Positions 1 through 7,520 of a stretch of 20,278 nucleotides of DNA are shown in pieces. The DNA lies in IMG/VR virus record IMGVR_UViG_3300009370_000215, positions 1 through 20,278 of that record. The stretch is one strand, 5' to 3'. The notes below the pieces were generated by a model. It saw only the letters and a list, made by a program, of their open reading frames with translations. It was not told the DNA's origin and did not search any database. The DNA is from a virus. Each line of letters begins with the position of its first letter. Position 1 is the stretch's first letter. The position numbers were made by a program, and so were the translations under genes.

Positions 1-311
1 CCTGATCCTTCTCCTCTGTCTTTCCATTCGATGTATTCGAGTTTATAAAAACACGGAATGACACTAATGCCCTTCGTACCATCATATAACTCTCCAGAAA
101 CAGAATTGAAAATCATTCCTGGTTCTGCACCTTCGACATACTTACCATCCCTTTTATTTACCTCGGGTGATAATTGTCCAAGGATTTTTAAAAAAGGTAA
201 AGCTAAATCTTCTTGAGTTAGTTTACCTAATCCTTTGCCTGCATCCTGCTCGAATGTATTTGCTGGAAGCTGTGCATTGGATTTAACTTGAACGTTTGTT
301 TCTTGGTTCAT
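1..311 (-). CDS. Conserved marine-phage protein of unknown function (N-terminal part, runs off the window)
   Basis: This reading frame opens with ATG at 311 and stays open to base 1, giving about 103 residues with no stop, so the C-terminal part lies outside the window. An AAGGAG Shine-Dalgarno sequence sits 9 nt before the ATG, which supports this start. Visible stretches include FEQDAGKG near residue 20, LPFLKIL, SPEVNKRDGKYVEGAEPG and IPCFYKLEYIEWKDR. I recognise this pattern as a conserved hypothetical protein of marine phages, usually near replication genes, but know no tested function. It is the third gene of a leftward operon, starting 2 nt after the preceding stop codon. No signal peptide or membrane segment is seen. 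A role with DNA (for example a single-strand binding substitute) is only a guess from position. The CDS call is firm; the function is unknown. Confidence 0.85.
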   Translation of the reverse strand, partial: MNQETNVQVKSNAQLPANTFEQDAGKGLGKLTQEDLALPFLKILGQLSPEVNKRDGKYVEGAEPGMIFNSVSGELYDGTKGISVIPCFYKLEYIEWKDRGEGS

Positions 312-313
312 GG

Positions 314-907
314 TTATTTGCTCCTTGTTATTTTGGTTTGGTTGCCTGCAAACACGTTAAATAGTTCCGTGGGCATCTCTTTTCCAGATTCAAGACGCTC
401 ACGAACTAAAGCTTTAAGGGTCATAGGTTCCACCTTTAGTTTCTGGATTGGTTCATATCCTTGACCTTGCGCAAGGGTAGCATAAGCCATTGCCTTGTTG
501 TCTTCGTTACGACCAAAAGCAACGATAATTTGATTCTTAATCAAATCACCCAGGCCGTTATCTCGAAGCCATTTAAACGCTCCCTCCTGTCTGTCTTTAG
601 GAATGGAAGCACCATAGATTGGTTTCACTTCAACAGCGGAACCATCTGCTAGTTTTAAAGTTGAAATATTCATTTCCTGCATCATAGTCGGAATAACTTC
701 TCCTGACAATAATTCAGATTTTCTTTTCAACTCTTTTAGTTCTTTTTCTTTGTCTTCAATCTCATCTTCCAAAGACTGAAGTTTTACTACTTGATCAGAA
801 AGTTCTTTAGCCTCATTCACTGCTCCCAAACTTTCCTTTCGGTCTTCTTCGAAGTTAATAGATCCACTACCTGTGAACACTTTAACTTTTACATCATCAT
901 TAATCAT
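314..907 (-). CDS. Coiled-coil phage protein of unknown function
   Basis: The 197-residue product has an acidic start, then a strongly heptad-like charged stretch at about residues 34-70 (repeated E/K/L, for example EDEIEDKEKELKELKRK), which predicts a coiled coil. The compact C-terminal half contains KWLRDNGLGDLIKNQ and ends with a conserved-looking PTELFNVFAGNQTKI. I have an impression of similar C-terminal endings in other podovirus-type hypothetical proteins. The start at ATG 907 is supported by AAAGGAG six bases upstream, lying inside the 3' end of the previous gene, which it overlaps by 8 nt. It is the second gene of the leftward operon that also holds the gene running off the window. 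The coiled coil suggests an oligomer or a partner-binding protein in DNA metabolism. No enzyme motif is seen. Confidence 0.88.
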   Translation of the reverse strand: MINDDVKVKVFTGSGSINFEEDRKESLGAVNEAKELSDQVVKLQSLEDEIEDKEKELKELKRKSELLSGEVIPTMMQEMNISTLKLADGSAVEVKPIYGASIPKDRQEGAFKWLRDNGLGDLIKNQIIVAFGRNEDNKAMAYATLAQGQGYEPIQKLKVEPMTLKALVRERLESGKEMPTELFNVFAGNQTKITRSK

Positions 908-1256
908 CTATTTCTCCTTTCTCATATAGATTAATTGTAATAGGATAATATTTTCTTTCTTGTTTATCCCATTTTAAAAGCTTGTATTTTCCATTAGTTA
1001 TATCCGATACAATTGAACAAGCCACACCAATTATAGCAGGATCTCCAGTTAATAAAAGATAATCTTCACTAGTAAAATCTTTCAGGGATTTTCTTAATTT
1101 AAAAATTAATGGACCCGGTGAAAAAATTATTTGTGAAAGTTCAGGTAATAAAAATTTTAAGGTCCCGTAGTCAGCTGCCCCCATAATATTTATTTTGGGT
1201 CGGCCTTCCCGAGTTCCCGGTATTTCTTGAATTACATAAACTGTATTTTCTTTCAT
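900..1256 (-). CDS. Conserved marine-phage hypothetical protein, first gene of the leftward operon
   Basis: A 118-residue protein starting MKENTVYVIQEIPG, with the internal signatures YGTLKFLLPE, FSPGPLIFKL and LLLTGDPAIIG, and a C-terminal KLLKWDKQERKYYP. These blocks resemble a hypothetical protein that I recognise as well conserved in marine phages; its function is unknown to me. The frame is open further upstream to a TTG at 1292, but I prefer ATG 1256 because family members begin near VYVIQEIPG, and because the TTG falls on the TTGACA of a probable promoter. No Shine-Dalgarno sequence precedes ATG 1256, and the predicted transcription start is within a base or two of it, so translation may be leaderless. 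It overlaps the following gene by 8 nt. The protein looks soluble, with mixed alpha/beta character. Confidence 0.85.
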   Translation of the reverse strand: MKENTVYVIQEIPGTREGRPKINIMGAADYGTLKFLLPELSQIIFSPGPLIFKLRKSLKDFTSEDYLLLTGDPAIIGVACSIVSDITNGKYKLLKWDKQERKYYPITINLYEKGEIDD

Positions 1257-1285
1257 TGACAAAGATATATATCTTGTGTTAAAAG
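1256..1285 (+). promoter_or_regulatory. Putative sigma70-type promoter for the helicase gene
   Basis: On the plus strand a perfect TTGACA (1256-1261) is followed after 18 nt by TAAAAG (1280-1285), a four-of-six match to TATAAT; TTAAAA at 17 nt is a weaker alternative. Transcription would begin near 1292, leaving a leader of about 20 nt with a purine-rich AGAAAGAAG seven bases before the helicase ATG at 1312. It overlaps the leftward promoter almost completely, so the two polymerases could not bind together. Confidence 0.42.
1262..1275. promoter_or_regulatory. Perfect 14-bp palindrome between divergent promoters, candidate operator
   Basis: AAGATATATATCTT reads the same on both strands without a mismatch. 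It fills most of the spacer of both putative promoters and is itself flanked by the inverted arms TTGACA (1256-1261) and TGTCAA (1287-1292). A dimeric repressor or activator bound here would control both directions at once. The A/T-rich core means that chance origin cannot be excluded. Confidence 0.45.
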
Positions 1286-1292
1286 ATGTCAA
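1264..1292 (-). promoter_or_regulatory. Putative sigma70-type promoter for the leftward operon
   Basis: On the minus strand a perfect TTGACA (1292-1287) is followed after 17 nt by TATATC (1269-1264), which matches the TATAAT consensus at four of six positions. Transcription would start near 1257, practically on the ATG at 1256, so the first gene would have little or no leader. It lies in the only divergent gene junction of the window. AT-rich DNA produces -10-like matches by chance, so the exact -35 and the spacing carry most of the weight. Confidence 0.5.
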
Positions 1293-1311
1293 TACAGAAA
1301 GAAGAAAAATT

Positions 1312-2742
1312 ATGAACTATAAATTTAAGACGAATCCATACGCGCATCAAATTACTGCGTTGGAAAAATCCTGGCAAAAAGAATACTACGCCTACTTTAT
1401 GGAAATGGGTACGGGTAAATCTAAGGTACTTATAGACAATGCGGCAATGCTTTATGACCAGGGTAAAATAGATGGGTTGTTAATTGTAGCACCTAAAGGG
1501 GTATATAAGAATTGGTACGAACAAGAAATACCCGCTCATTTAGCTGAACATATTGAGACAACCAATGTGTTATGGCAAGCCAATATAAATAAGAAGCAGG
1601 ATAAAATATTAAGAACTCTGTTTGATACAGACCATCGCTTACATATATTATGTATGAATGTGGAAGCATTCTCTACTACTAAAGGGGTTGAGTTTGCGGC
1701 TAAGTTTTTATCTTGCCATAGAACTATGATGGTTATCGATGAGAGTACAACCATTAAAAATCCGGAAGCTAAAAGAACTAAGAATATCTGTAGTCTTTCT
1801 GTCCATTCCAGGTATCGTAGAATTCTTACAGGTTCCCCTGTCACAAAATCGCCGCTAGATTTATTCAAACAATGTGAGTTTTTAAGACCCGAGCTCCTTG
1901 GTCATGTATCCTTTTATACATTTAAACAAAGATACGCTGTTATGAGAAAGATGAATTTTGGTGGAAGGCAAGTAAATATTGTAGTCGGGTATCAAAGACT
2001 CCCTGAATTAACTGCTAAATTAAAGGGTTTTTCGTATAGGGTTTTAAAAGATGATTGTTTAGATCTGCCCCCTAAAACTTTTATGAAGAGAGTTATTCAG
2101 TTAAGCCATGATCAGCTCAAATTATATAACCAAATGAAACAAATGGCGTTAGCATATCTTAATGGCAAAAGTATGACAACTGCCACAGTTTTGACACAAT
2201 TAATGAGACTACAACAAATTACTTGTGGTCACTTCACGGCTGATGATGGTACCACGCAGGACATTAAAAATAATCGTATCGATGAATTAATAAATGTCCT
2301 TCATGAAGTAGAAGGTAAAGTTATTATCTGGGCGCATTGGCAAAAAGATGTTTATAAAATAATAGAAGCTATTAATAATGAATTTGATAAAGGTCATTGC
2401 GTAGATTACTTTGGATTGACTCCCGCTAATGAAAGACAAGATAATATTAAAAAGTTTCAGGAAGATCCTAATGTAAGATTCTTTGTAGGAACTCCTCAAA
2501 CTGGTGGTTATGGTATTACTCTAACAGCAGCGTCTACAATGATTTATTATTCTAATGGATATGATTTAGAAAAGCGTCAGCAATCAGAAGCAAGGATTGA
2601 TAGGATTGGTCAAACAAGACCAATGACATATATTGACATCATCTGTGAAGACACAGTCGATGAAAGAATTGTTAAGTCTCTTAGAAAGAAAGTTGATATC
2701 GCTACCCAAATAATGGGTGAAGAACTTAAAGACTGGATTTAA
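1312..2742 (+). CDS. SNF2-type superfamily 2 DNA helicase/translocase
   Basis: A 476-residue ATPase with the full set of SF2 helicase motifs in order: an N-terminal Q-like YAHQ (10-13), Walker A MGTGKSK (32-38), motif Ia LLIVAPKGVYKNW (56-68), Walker B VIDEST (141-146) followed by IKNPEAKRTK, motif III LTGSP (172-176), a linker, then the C-terminal RecA domain with VIIWAHW (337-343), GGYGITL (398-404) and the arginine-finger motif QSEARIDRIGQ (424-434). DEST replaces the usual DEAH/DEGH of SNF2 proteins but keeps the catalytic D143 and E144. Such proteins use ATP to move along double-stranded DNA; in phages they are usually placed in replication, recombination or repair. It is the only rightward gene here. 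The in-frame GTG at 1276 would add 12 residues, but ATG 1312 has the purine-rich ribosome site. Its stop overlaps that of the convergent virion operon. Confidence 0.95.
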   Translation: MNYKFKTNPYAHQITALEKSWQKEYYAYFMEMGTGKSKVLIDNAAMLYDQGKIDGLLIVAPKGVYKNWYEQEIPAHLAEHIETTNVLWQANINKKQDKILRTLFDTDHRLHILCMNVEAFSTTKGVEFAAKFLSCHRTMMVIDESTTIKNPEAKRTKNICSLSVHSRYRRILTGSPVTKSPLDLFKQCEFLRPELLGHVSFYTFKQRYAVMRKMNFGGRQVNIVVGYQRLPELTAKLKGFSYRVLKDDCLDLPPKTFMKRVIQLSHDQLKLYNQMKQMALAYLNGKSMTTATVLTQLMRLQQITCGHFTADDGTTQDIKNNRIDELINVLHEVEGKVIIWAHWQKDVYKIIEAINNEFDKGHCVDYFGLTPANERQDNIKKFQEDPNVRFFVGTPQTGGYGITLTAASTMIYYSNGYDLEKRQQSEARIDRIGQTRPMTYIDIICEDTVDERIVKSLRKKVDIATQIMGEELKDWI

Positions 2743-2951
2743 AATATAAAGCCTTTGATATCTAGAATTCTCTCTAGAAGAACTAAGGATACAGCCCCCA
2801 CTGTACCTAATAATACCCAATAGATTTTGTCTATCTTGCCGCCCAATTCGTGGATGCCTTTGTGCATATGATATTGTGATCTCTTAAGGCCTGTGATGTG
2901 GCCATAAAGGGAAATGAGATGTTCTCTAGTACTTTTAGGTTTTATATCCAT
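2739..2951 (-). CDS. Small single-membrane-segment protein, holin-like candidate
   Basis: A 70-residue protein with a polar, basic N-terminal half (STREHLISLYGHITGLKRS), a short amphipathic stretch GGKIDKIYW and one hydrophobic helix at about residues 44-60, followed by a short tail. I chose ATG 2951 because it forms a TAATG stop/start with the preceding 1518-residue gene; an upstream in-frame ATG at 2990 lies inside that gene and adds a poorly conserved-looking lysine/asparagine-rich 13 residues. The arrangement, an amphipathic region just before one C-terminal TM, resembles XhlA-type holin or hemolysin-like proteins and fits the last gene of a virion operon, but no lysin is nearby. It could equally be another membrane-associated virion or host-interaction protein. 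Its stop codon shares the bases TTAA with the stop of the convergent helicase gene. Confidence 0.82.
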   Translation of the reverse strand: MDIKPKSTREHLISLYGHITGLKRSQYHMHKGIHELGGKIDKIYWVLLGTVGAVSLVLLERILDIKGFIF

Positions 2952-5900
2952 TACGCTGTTCTCTGTTTTTGTTTTATTATTTTTTCCCAAGGTTCAAGCA
3001 AAGACTCTTCTACATAAGTTAATCCTGTAACAGGACTTACTTGGTCGGTCCCTGTTCCCTGGTTAAAGGCTTGGACGATACCTGCATCTAAATTATAGTT
3101 TTGTGGAACTTGGGTATTTCCAGGCAACATATCTTGTACCTTTAATCCTAGTGTTCCCATTGGATCAGGAATTTCTTCTTCAAACTCAGGAATTTTAATG
3201 TAGTCATCTAAAAGACTTATGTTTCTGTTAGACCTAATAATCTCCATAATAAATGGTTTTGCTAATTGATATGGGTTTTCAATATCAACTCCTTCTTTTT
3301 CATTTAAGTCTCTATTAATTTCCGCTATTCTTTTTCTAAAGAATGTACTTGGTTTCTTGGGTTCATATAATCCTTTTAATACATCTTTTGCTACATCTCT
3401 ATCTAATCCTTTTCTAGCGTATAACATTTTTTTAATTTTGGAATTAGGTACTCCAAGTTTTCTAGCTGCTTCAATTTGTTGATACATGTCTTTCATAGTT
3501 GCAAATCTTTTGGCTTCTGAATATTTATATCTATTTAAAATATCATTAGGACTAACTCTTCCTCCCTTGATCAATGGAGATTGAAATAAGTTTCTATCAT
3601 TAGTCAATCTCTTAGTAAAATCAGTGATCATATATTTCATTGAATTTTCTGGATCAGAATTTATAATACGCATTCCATAAAGAGAATGAATTTCATCTTC
3701 TAGTTTATGGTGTCTTCCATATTTATCAGTTGTTCCCGTAGCGGCTCTACCTATTCTAATTAATTGTCTAAAGGAACCTGGCTCTAATGCTTTTCCTAAA
3801 TGTAATAATGATTTACCTGTCTTAACTCCCCAATCATCTTCATCGTTCCAAATTTTTCTTCCTCCTCTACCAACGCCTTTTCTAATTACAGCATCTATCA
3901 ATGCTTCTGTGTAAATAGATTCAGTAGCGTAAGGTTTTAATATTTCAGATAAACTATCTTCCATTCCAGTACCTAAAGCTTTCATTAAAGAATCTCTACC
4001 TTCATTCTCACCTAAAGCTGTAACAATTGCATTAAAAGGTCTGATCAAAGTATCGTAAGCATTGGAATAACTGAAATCGATATATTTTAAATATCCATTT
4101 TCATCTCTACCCATTGGTATTAATGTAGAATTTTTAGACCACTCTGGAACCATCTTTCTAAGTGCATCCATTTCTTCATCATCAACATCATGATATGCTT
4201 TAGCTGTCGCTACAAGACTACTTGGAACTCCGACTGTGGTTGCACCAAAACTAAATAATCTTTTAAGTCCCATTTGATAAAGTTCTTTAAACTCTGGATT
4301 GTCCCAAGTTCCTTTTCCAATTCCGGTTGTAATTTCATCAATCGCTGTAGTATAAATATTATTTCCTGTTCTCATAATTTCAATTGGAAAGGCTATGAAG
4401 TTTCCAAAAGGAGTTTGTCTTAGAGCTCTACCTGTTCTACCAATGTAGCCATAGTTAGGTACATTATTACGAGTAAGTTTGCCTGCAACTTCGTCTAAAA
4501 AATTAGAGAACCCTTCTTCGGGAGTAATAGCACTATTAATATATCCTTTTCTTTGTGCCATCTTTTGAAAATATTTACCAGCAGATGAGTTTCCTTTTAC
4601 AGTACCTGGTGTTAAAAATTCTTTAAAATTGTCTCGGTTAAGTCCCATAGTTTTAGCAAGTTGATCATATCTATTTCGTTCCAAGCTCCAGTTAATTACT
4701 TTCCAGAAATCATCTTCTGCTACATATGAGTCTTGAAGTTTAGCAAAACCTTTTAATGCTTTTCTTCTAGCTGCATCTACTTTACTCGGAATCCTTGACC
4801 CCATTTGTCTATCAATTTTTGATGGGTCTTTTAAGATATCATCTAAGAGTTGTTTTATTTCACCTGCTTGAACTTGTGAATCTACTACTCCAACTTTTAA
4901 AAGCCTTTGGTATAAAGCCTCATCGGCTTTAGTCATTGTACCAAGAACTCTTTTACCCGATAAACTCCAAGCTTGTTTATAAATAGCTTGTCCCCCTAAT
5001 GCTTTTGGTAAAAGCATTTGGACATCTCCGTAGTTTGGAAAGAAGGCACCATTGGCTGCTACAAAGGCACCTGCACTTAATGCGTTTCGAACGTGAGTTA
5101 AAGGTGATAAAATAGTTTTAGCAATTTGAGATGTTGCTTTTGGTCCTAAGATTGCATACTTATAAAATAAACCTACACTACTTCTATCCAACCAATTACT
5201 TCGTGTGTCAAAGATGGCATCATAATAGGGTGCTTTAATATAAAGATTATCTAAAGGAGTAGCTATTCCTTCTAAGCCATCTACCTTTTTCCATTTTCTT
5301 ACATCAACATCACCTGTCCGTGGATCAATGGCATCTATAACTTCATCGCCTGTTTTTACAAAAGGGTTTTCGCCTTGAGTTCCCATTTTAGCAATATCAT
5401 CCATAATTCTTAAAGTAGAATTTAAATGAGCTTGTTTACCAACTGTTGCAAAGAAAGTATAAGAAGGATCTTTAACTTCTCCTAATAAATGTCGTTGCCA
5501 TGGTTCTAATACTCTTTCTTTTAAAACACTGTTATCAATTCTAATCTCGTCTAATTCTTTAACATCAACATCTCCAAAACCTTTTTTCTTAATTGATCCT
5601 GGAACAGCTATTTCATCTTTTGCAATTTTATCTAAATATCTAGCTATAGCTTCATCGGCTTCTCTTTCTATTCCTTCGATATACTTAGGATTCTTACTTA
5701 ATTTATCTACTTGTTCGATGGCTTCTTTTTCAAACTGTTGCCACATTGGATCTCCTTTTTGTATTACGGCTGCCGGAGTTCCACGTGGTGTGGCTGCACG
5801 TGCTGAAGCGTTTGCTGCTTTTAATTTATCTGCTAAAATTTTTCTTCGAGCCCCGATTAATCTACTATCTACAAAACTAGATTTAGCTGCATTTATTTCT

Positions 5901-7507
5901 TCAGCCATAGGTTTATATTTTCCCAGTCCAAATAATCCTTTTTGTTCATGATGACGATAAACTTTAGTCATATATTTTCCAAGGTTAGCTTTGACTGTTT
6001 CAAAAGCCTCATCAGAAGTACCTCCAATTCCCAATCTTCCAGACATATTATCAATCGCCATTCTCATTTTAATAACAGAGTCTTCTAAAGGCTTAATGGC
6101 ACCCCCTGTTTTGGAAACTTCATCCATCATTTGTTTTAAGGCTTTAGCAGCGTCTCCTGTTAAATTTTCATCCGTTGATCTATAGTAATCATCAGCTTTA
6201 AAAGCCCCTTCACCTTCAACTCTTTTAACCAAGTCAATGATATCTGGATTAGTTCTTCTTAATAAATTCCATTCATTTCTTAATGTGTCAAGTTCTTTTT
6301 GTAATGCTCTTCTTGCATCCATATCTAATCTAGGATTATTCATCCTAGGAGTCAGTTCACGAATCTTATGTCTTAGTTTATTATATCTTCTAACAAGTTC
6401 TAGTTCTTTAAGAATTCTTGTTTTGGCTTCAGGTTTAAGAAGTGTGCCTGCATCAATATTCCTACCAAATTTATCTTTTGGATTGGGGGCTAATACTTTC
6501 TCCATTAAATTTTTTCTAAATAATTCTTGCCCTGCGGGTGTATTACGATAACCTTGGACATCGGATATATTTTTTCCTAAATCTTTAATCGCTGTGTCAA
6601 CTTCGGCTACAGTAACACCTGCTGCTCTTCGAATAGCTTTTTCAGTTCCTTGGTGGTAACCTTTCATTTCATGAATTGCCTTGGTCCCTGTTCCTTCAGG
6701 TCTTAATCCATATCTTGAACCTACTTTTTGAAAGTCCTGTTCAATTGTAGTTTTTCCATATTCATCAAGTCCTTCATCTAATCCTTTGTGGGCTCCTCTA
6801 CCTCTTAATCTTTGAATACCTTTTCCTGCACCTACTAATGCTAAATTAAATAATGCACCCTCTGTTCCAAACTTTAATCTATTTTTTAATCTTCTAAATG
6901 CATCTTCTCTTCCTTCTAAACTTTGGTTCTTATCCATCATGGTAAGAGCTAAAGGTTCTAAGGACGTACCTTCTGCCATATCGGCAAAGGTTCCTATATC
7001 TTCATCAGCTACGACTGCCTCACCTAAACCTGAACCAACTATTCCCCCTGTTAAACTTGCTCTTCCTGGAGTCTTAGCAATTAGTTCTCCTGCTCGTGCT
7101 AAACTAAAATATTTTCCTGCTTTCTTTGCAGCTAATGCTTTTTGTGCAATGTCAGTTGCGTTCTTTGCTTGCCACGCTCTAGCTGCCGCAGAACCTACTT
7201 TAAAACCTACCCCAGCCGGTATTGCTATTTGTGATAATGCGGTTGTAATTTTTCCAATGGTTCTTGCTTCAGCTTCATCGTCCCAGGGATTAACATCATC
7301 AAACCATTTTTCAACATCCCTAGCCATATTAGTGTCTCCGACTAAGTCTAACATAGTTGCACCAAGAGAGAATACTCCTTTAGGAATATTCCATAATCCT
7401 GTTGCTACTCCTGCTAATGCTGATTCAAAAAACCCTACTTCTTCGTCTTTCTTTTTTTCTTCTCGTTCGGATTCCTGTTTAAAAGCTTCATCTAGACTGA
7501 CTGCCAT
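2951..7507 (-). CDS. Very large internal virion (DNA ejection) protein candidate
   Basis: At 1518 residues this is the largest gene in the window. The N-terminus is charged (1-24), then two glycine/alanine-rich hydrophobic segments follow (about 25-57 and 84-112). A long, highly charged alpha-helical region at about 360-430 looks coiled-coil. Near residues 798-822 there is LSPLTHVRNALSAGAFVAA, a hydrophobic patch of the 'LSPxTHxRN' kind that I associate with large phage virion or polyvalent proteins; another hydrophobic patch lies at about 1086-1108. The end carries TGLTYVEESLLEPWEK. Size, helix content and position after three smaller alanine/glycine-rich genes match the largest ejection proteins of podoviruses (T7 gp16 role), which enter the cell with the DNA. 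Unlike T7 gp16, no lytic transglycosylase motif is visible. The start at ATG 7507 has an almost perfect GAGGAGG site. Role inferred, not proven. Confidence 0.88.
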   Translation of the reverse strand: MAVSLDEAFKQESEREEKKKDEEVGFFESALAGVATGLWNIPKGVFSLGATMLDLVGDTNMARDVEKWFDDVNPWDDEAEARTIGKITTALSQIAIPAGVGFKVGSAAARAWQAKNATDIAQKALAAKKAGKYFSLARAGELIAKTPGRASLTGGIVGSGLGEAVVADEDIGTFADMAEGTSLEPLALTMMDKNQSLEGREDAFRRLKNRLKFGTEGALFNLALVGAGKGIQRLRGRGAHKGLDEGLDEYGKTTIEQDFQKVGSRYGLRPEGTGTKAIHEMKGYHQGTEKAIRRAAGVTVAEVDTAIKDLGKNISDVQGYRNTPAGQELFRKNLMEKVLAPNPKDKFGRNIDAGTLLKPEAKTRILKELELVRRYNKLRHKIRELTPRMNNPRLDMDARRALQKELDTLRNEWNLLRRTNPDIIDLVKRVEGEGAFKADDYYRSTDENLTGDAAKALKQMMDEVSKTGGAIKPLEDSVIKMRMAIDNMSGRLGIGGTSDEAFETVKANLGKYMTKVYRHHEQKGLFGLGKYKPMAEEINAAKSSFVDSRLIGARRKILADKLKAANASARAATPRGTPAAVIQKGDPMWQQFEKEAIEQVDKLSKNPKYIEGIEREADEAIARYLDKIAKDEIAVPGSIKKKGFGDVDVKELDEIRIDNSVLKERVLEPWQRHLLGEVKDPSYTFFATVGKQAHLNSTLRIMDDIAKMGTQGENPFVKTGDEVIDAIDPRTGDVDVRKWKKVDGLEGIATPLDNLYIKAPYYDAIFDTRSNWLDRSSVGLFYKYAILGPKATSQIAKTILSPLTHVRNALSAGAFVAANGAFFPNYGDVQMLLPKALGGQAIYKQAWSLSGKRVLGTMTKADEALYQRLLKVGVVDSQVQAGEIKQLLDDILKDPSKIDRQMGSRIPSKVDAARRKALKGFAKLQDSYVAEDDFWKVINWSLERNRYDQLAKTMGLNRDNFKEFLTPGTVKGNSSAGKYFQKMAQRKGYINSAITPEEGFSNFLDEVAGKLTRNNVPNYGYIGRTGRALRQTPFGNFIAFPIEIMRTGNNIYTTAIDEITTGIGKGTWDNPEFKELYQMGLKRLFSFGATTVGVPSSLVATAKAYHDVDDEEMDALRKMVPEWSKNSTLIPMGRDENGYLKYIDFSYSNAYDTLIRPFNAIVTALGENEGRDSLMKALGTGMEDSLSEILKPYATESIYTEALIDAVIRKGVGRGGRKIWNDEDDWGVKTGKSLLHLGKALEPGSFRQLIRIGRAATGTTDKYGRHHKLEDEIHSLYGMRIINSDPENSMKYMITDFTKRLTNDRNLFQSPLIKGGRVSPNDILNRYKYSEAKRFATMKDMYQQIEAARKLGVPNSKIKKMLYARKGLDRDVAKDVLKGLYEPKKPSTFFRKRIAEINRDLNEKEGVDIENPYQLAKPFIMEIIRSNRNISLLDDYIKIPEFEEEIPDPMGTLGLKVQDMLPGNTQVPQNYNLDAGIVQAFNQGTGTDQVSPVTGLTYVEESLLEPWEKIIKQKQRTA

Positions 7508-7511
7508 TAGG

Positions 7512-7518
7512 CCTCCTC
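7512..7518 (-). promoter_or_regulatory. Very strong Shine-Dalgarno site of the 1518-residue gene
   Basis: GAGGAGG on the minus strand lies four bases before ATG 7507, in the 13-nt gap after the preceding stop. It is the best match to the anti-Shine-Dalgarno sequence in the window and confirms the start of the largest protein, even though most other late genes rely on overlapping stop/start junctions with weaker sites. Confidence 0.75.
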
Positions 7519-7520
7519 AC

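Noticed and set aside
1257-1292. Upstream TTG start for the 118-residue gene (adds 12 residues)
   Set aside because: The TTG is the first part of the TTGACA box, and the added residues do not resemble the conserved start VYVIQEIPG.
1276-1311. Upstream GTG start for the helicase (adds 12 residues)
   Set aside because: It overlaps the putative -10 region, and ATG 1312 has a purine-rich ribosome site at a good distance.
1536-1868. A 110-residue minus-strand frame inside the helicase gene
   Set aside because: The plus strand encodes all SF2 helicase motifs in order here; the antisense frame has no motif or start signal.
2761-2778. TCTAGA-ATTCTC-TCTAGA inverted repeat as a possible terminator for the helicase
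   Set aside because: The stem is only six base pairs and AT-rich, has no T-run after it, and lies inside the coding sequence of the 70-residue gene.
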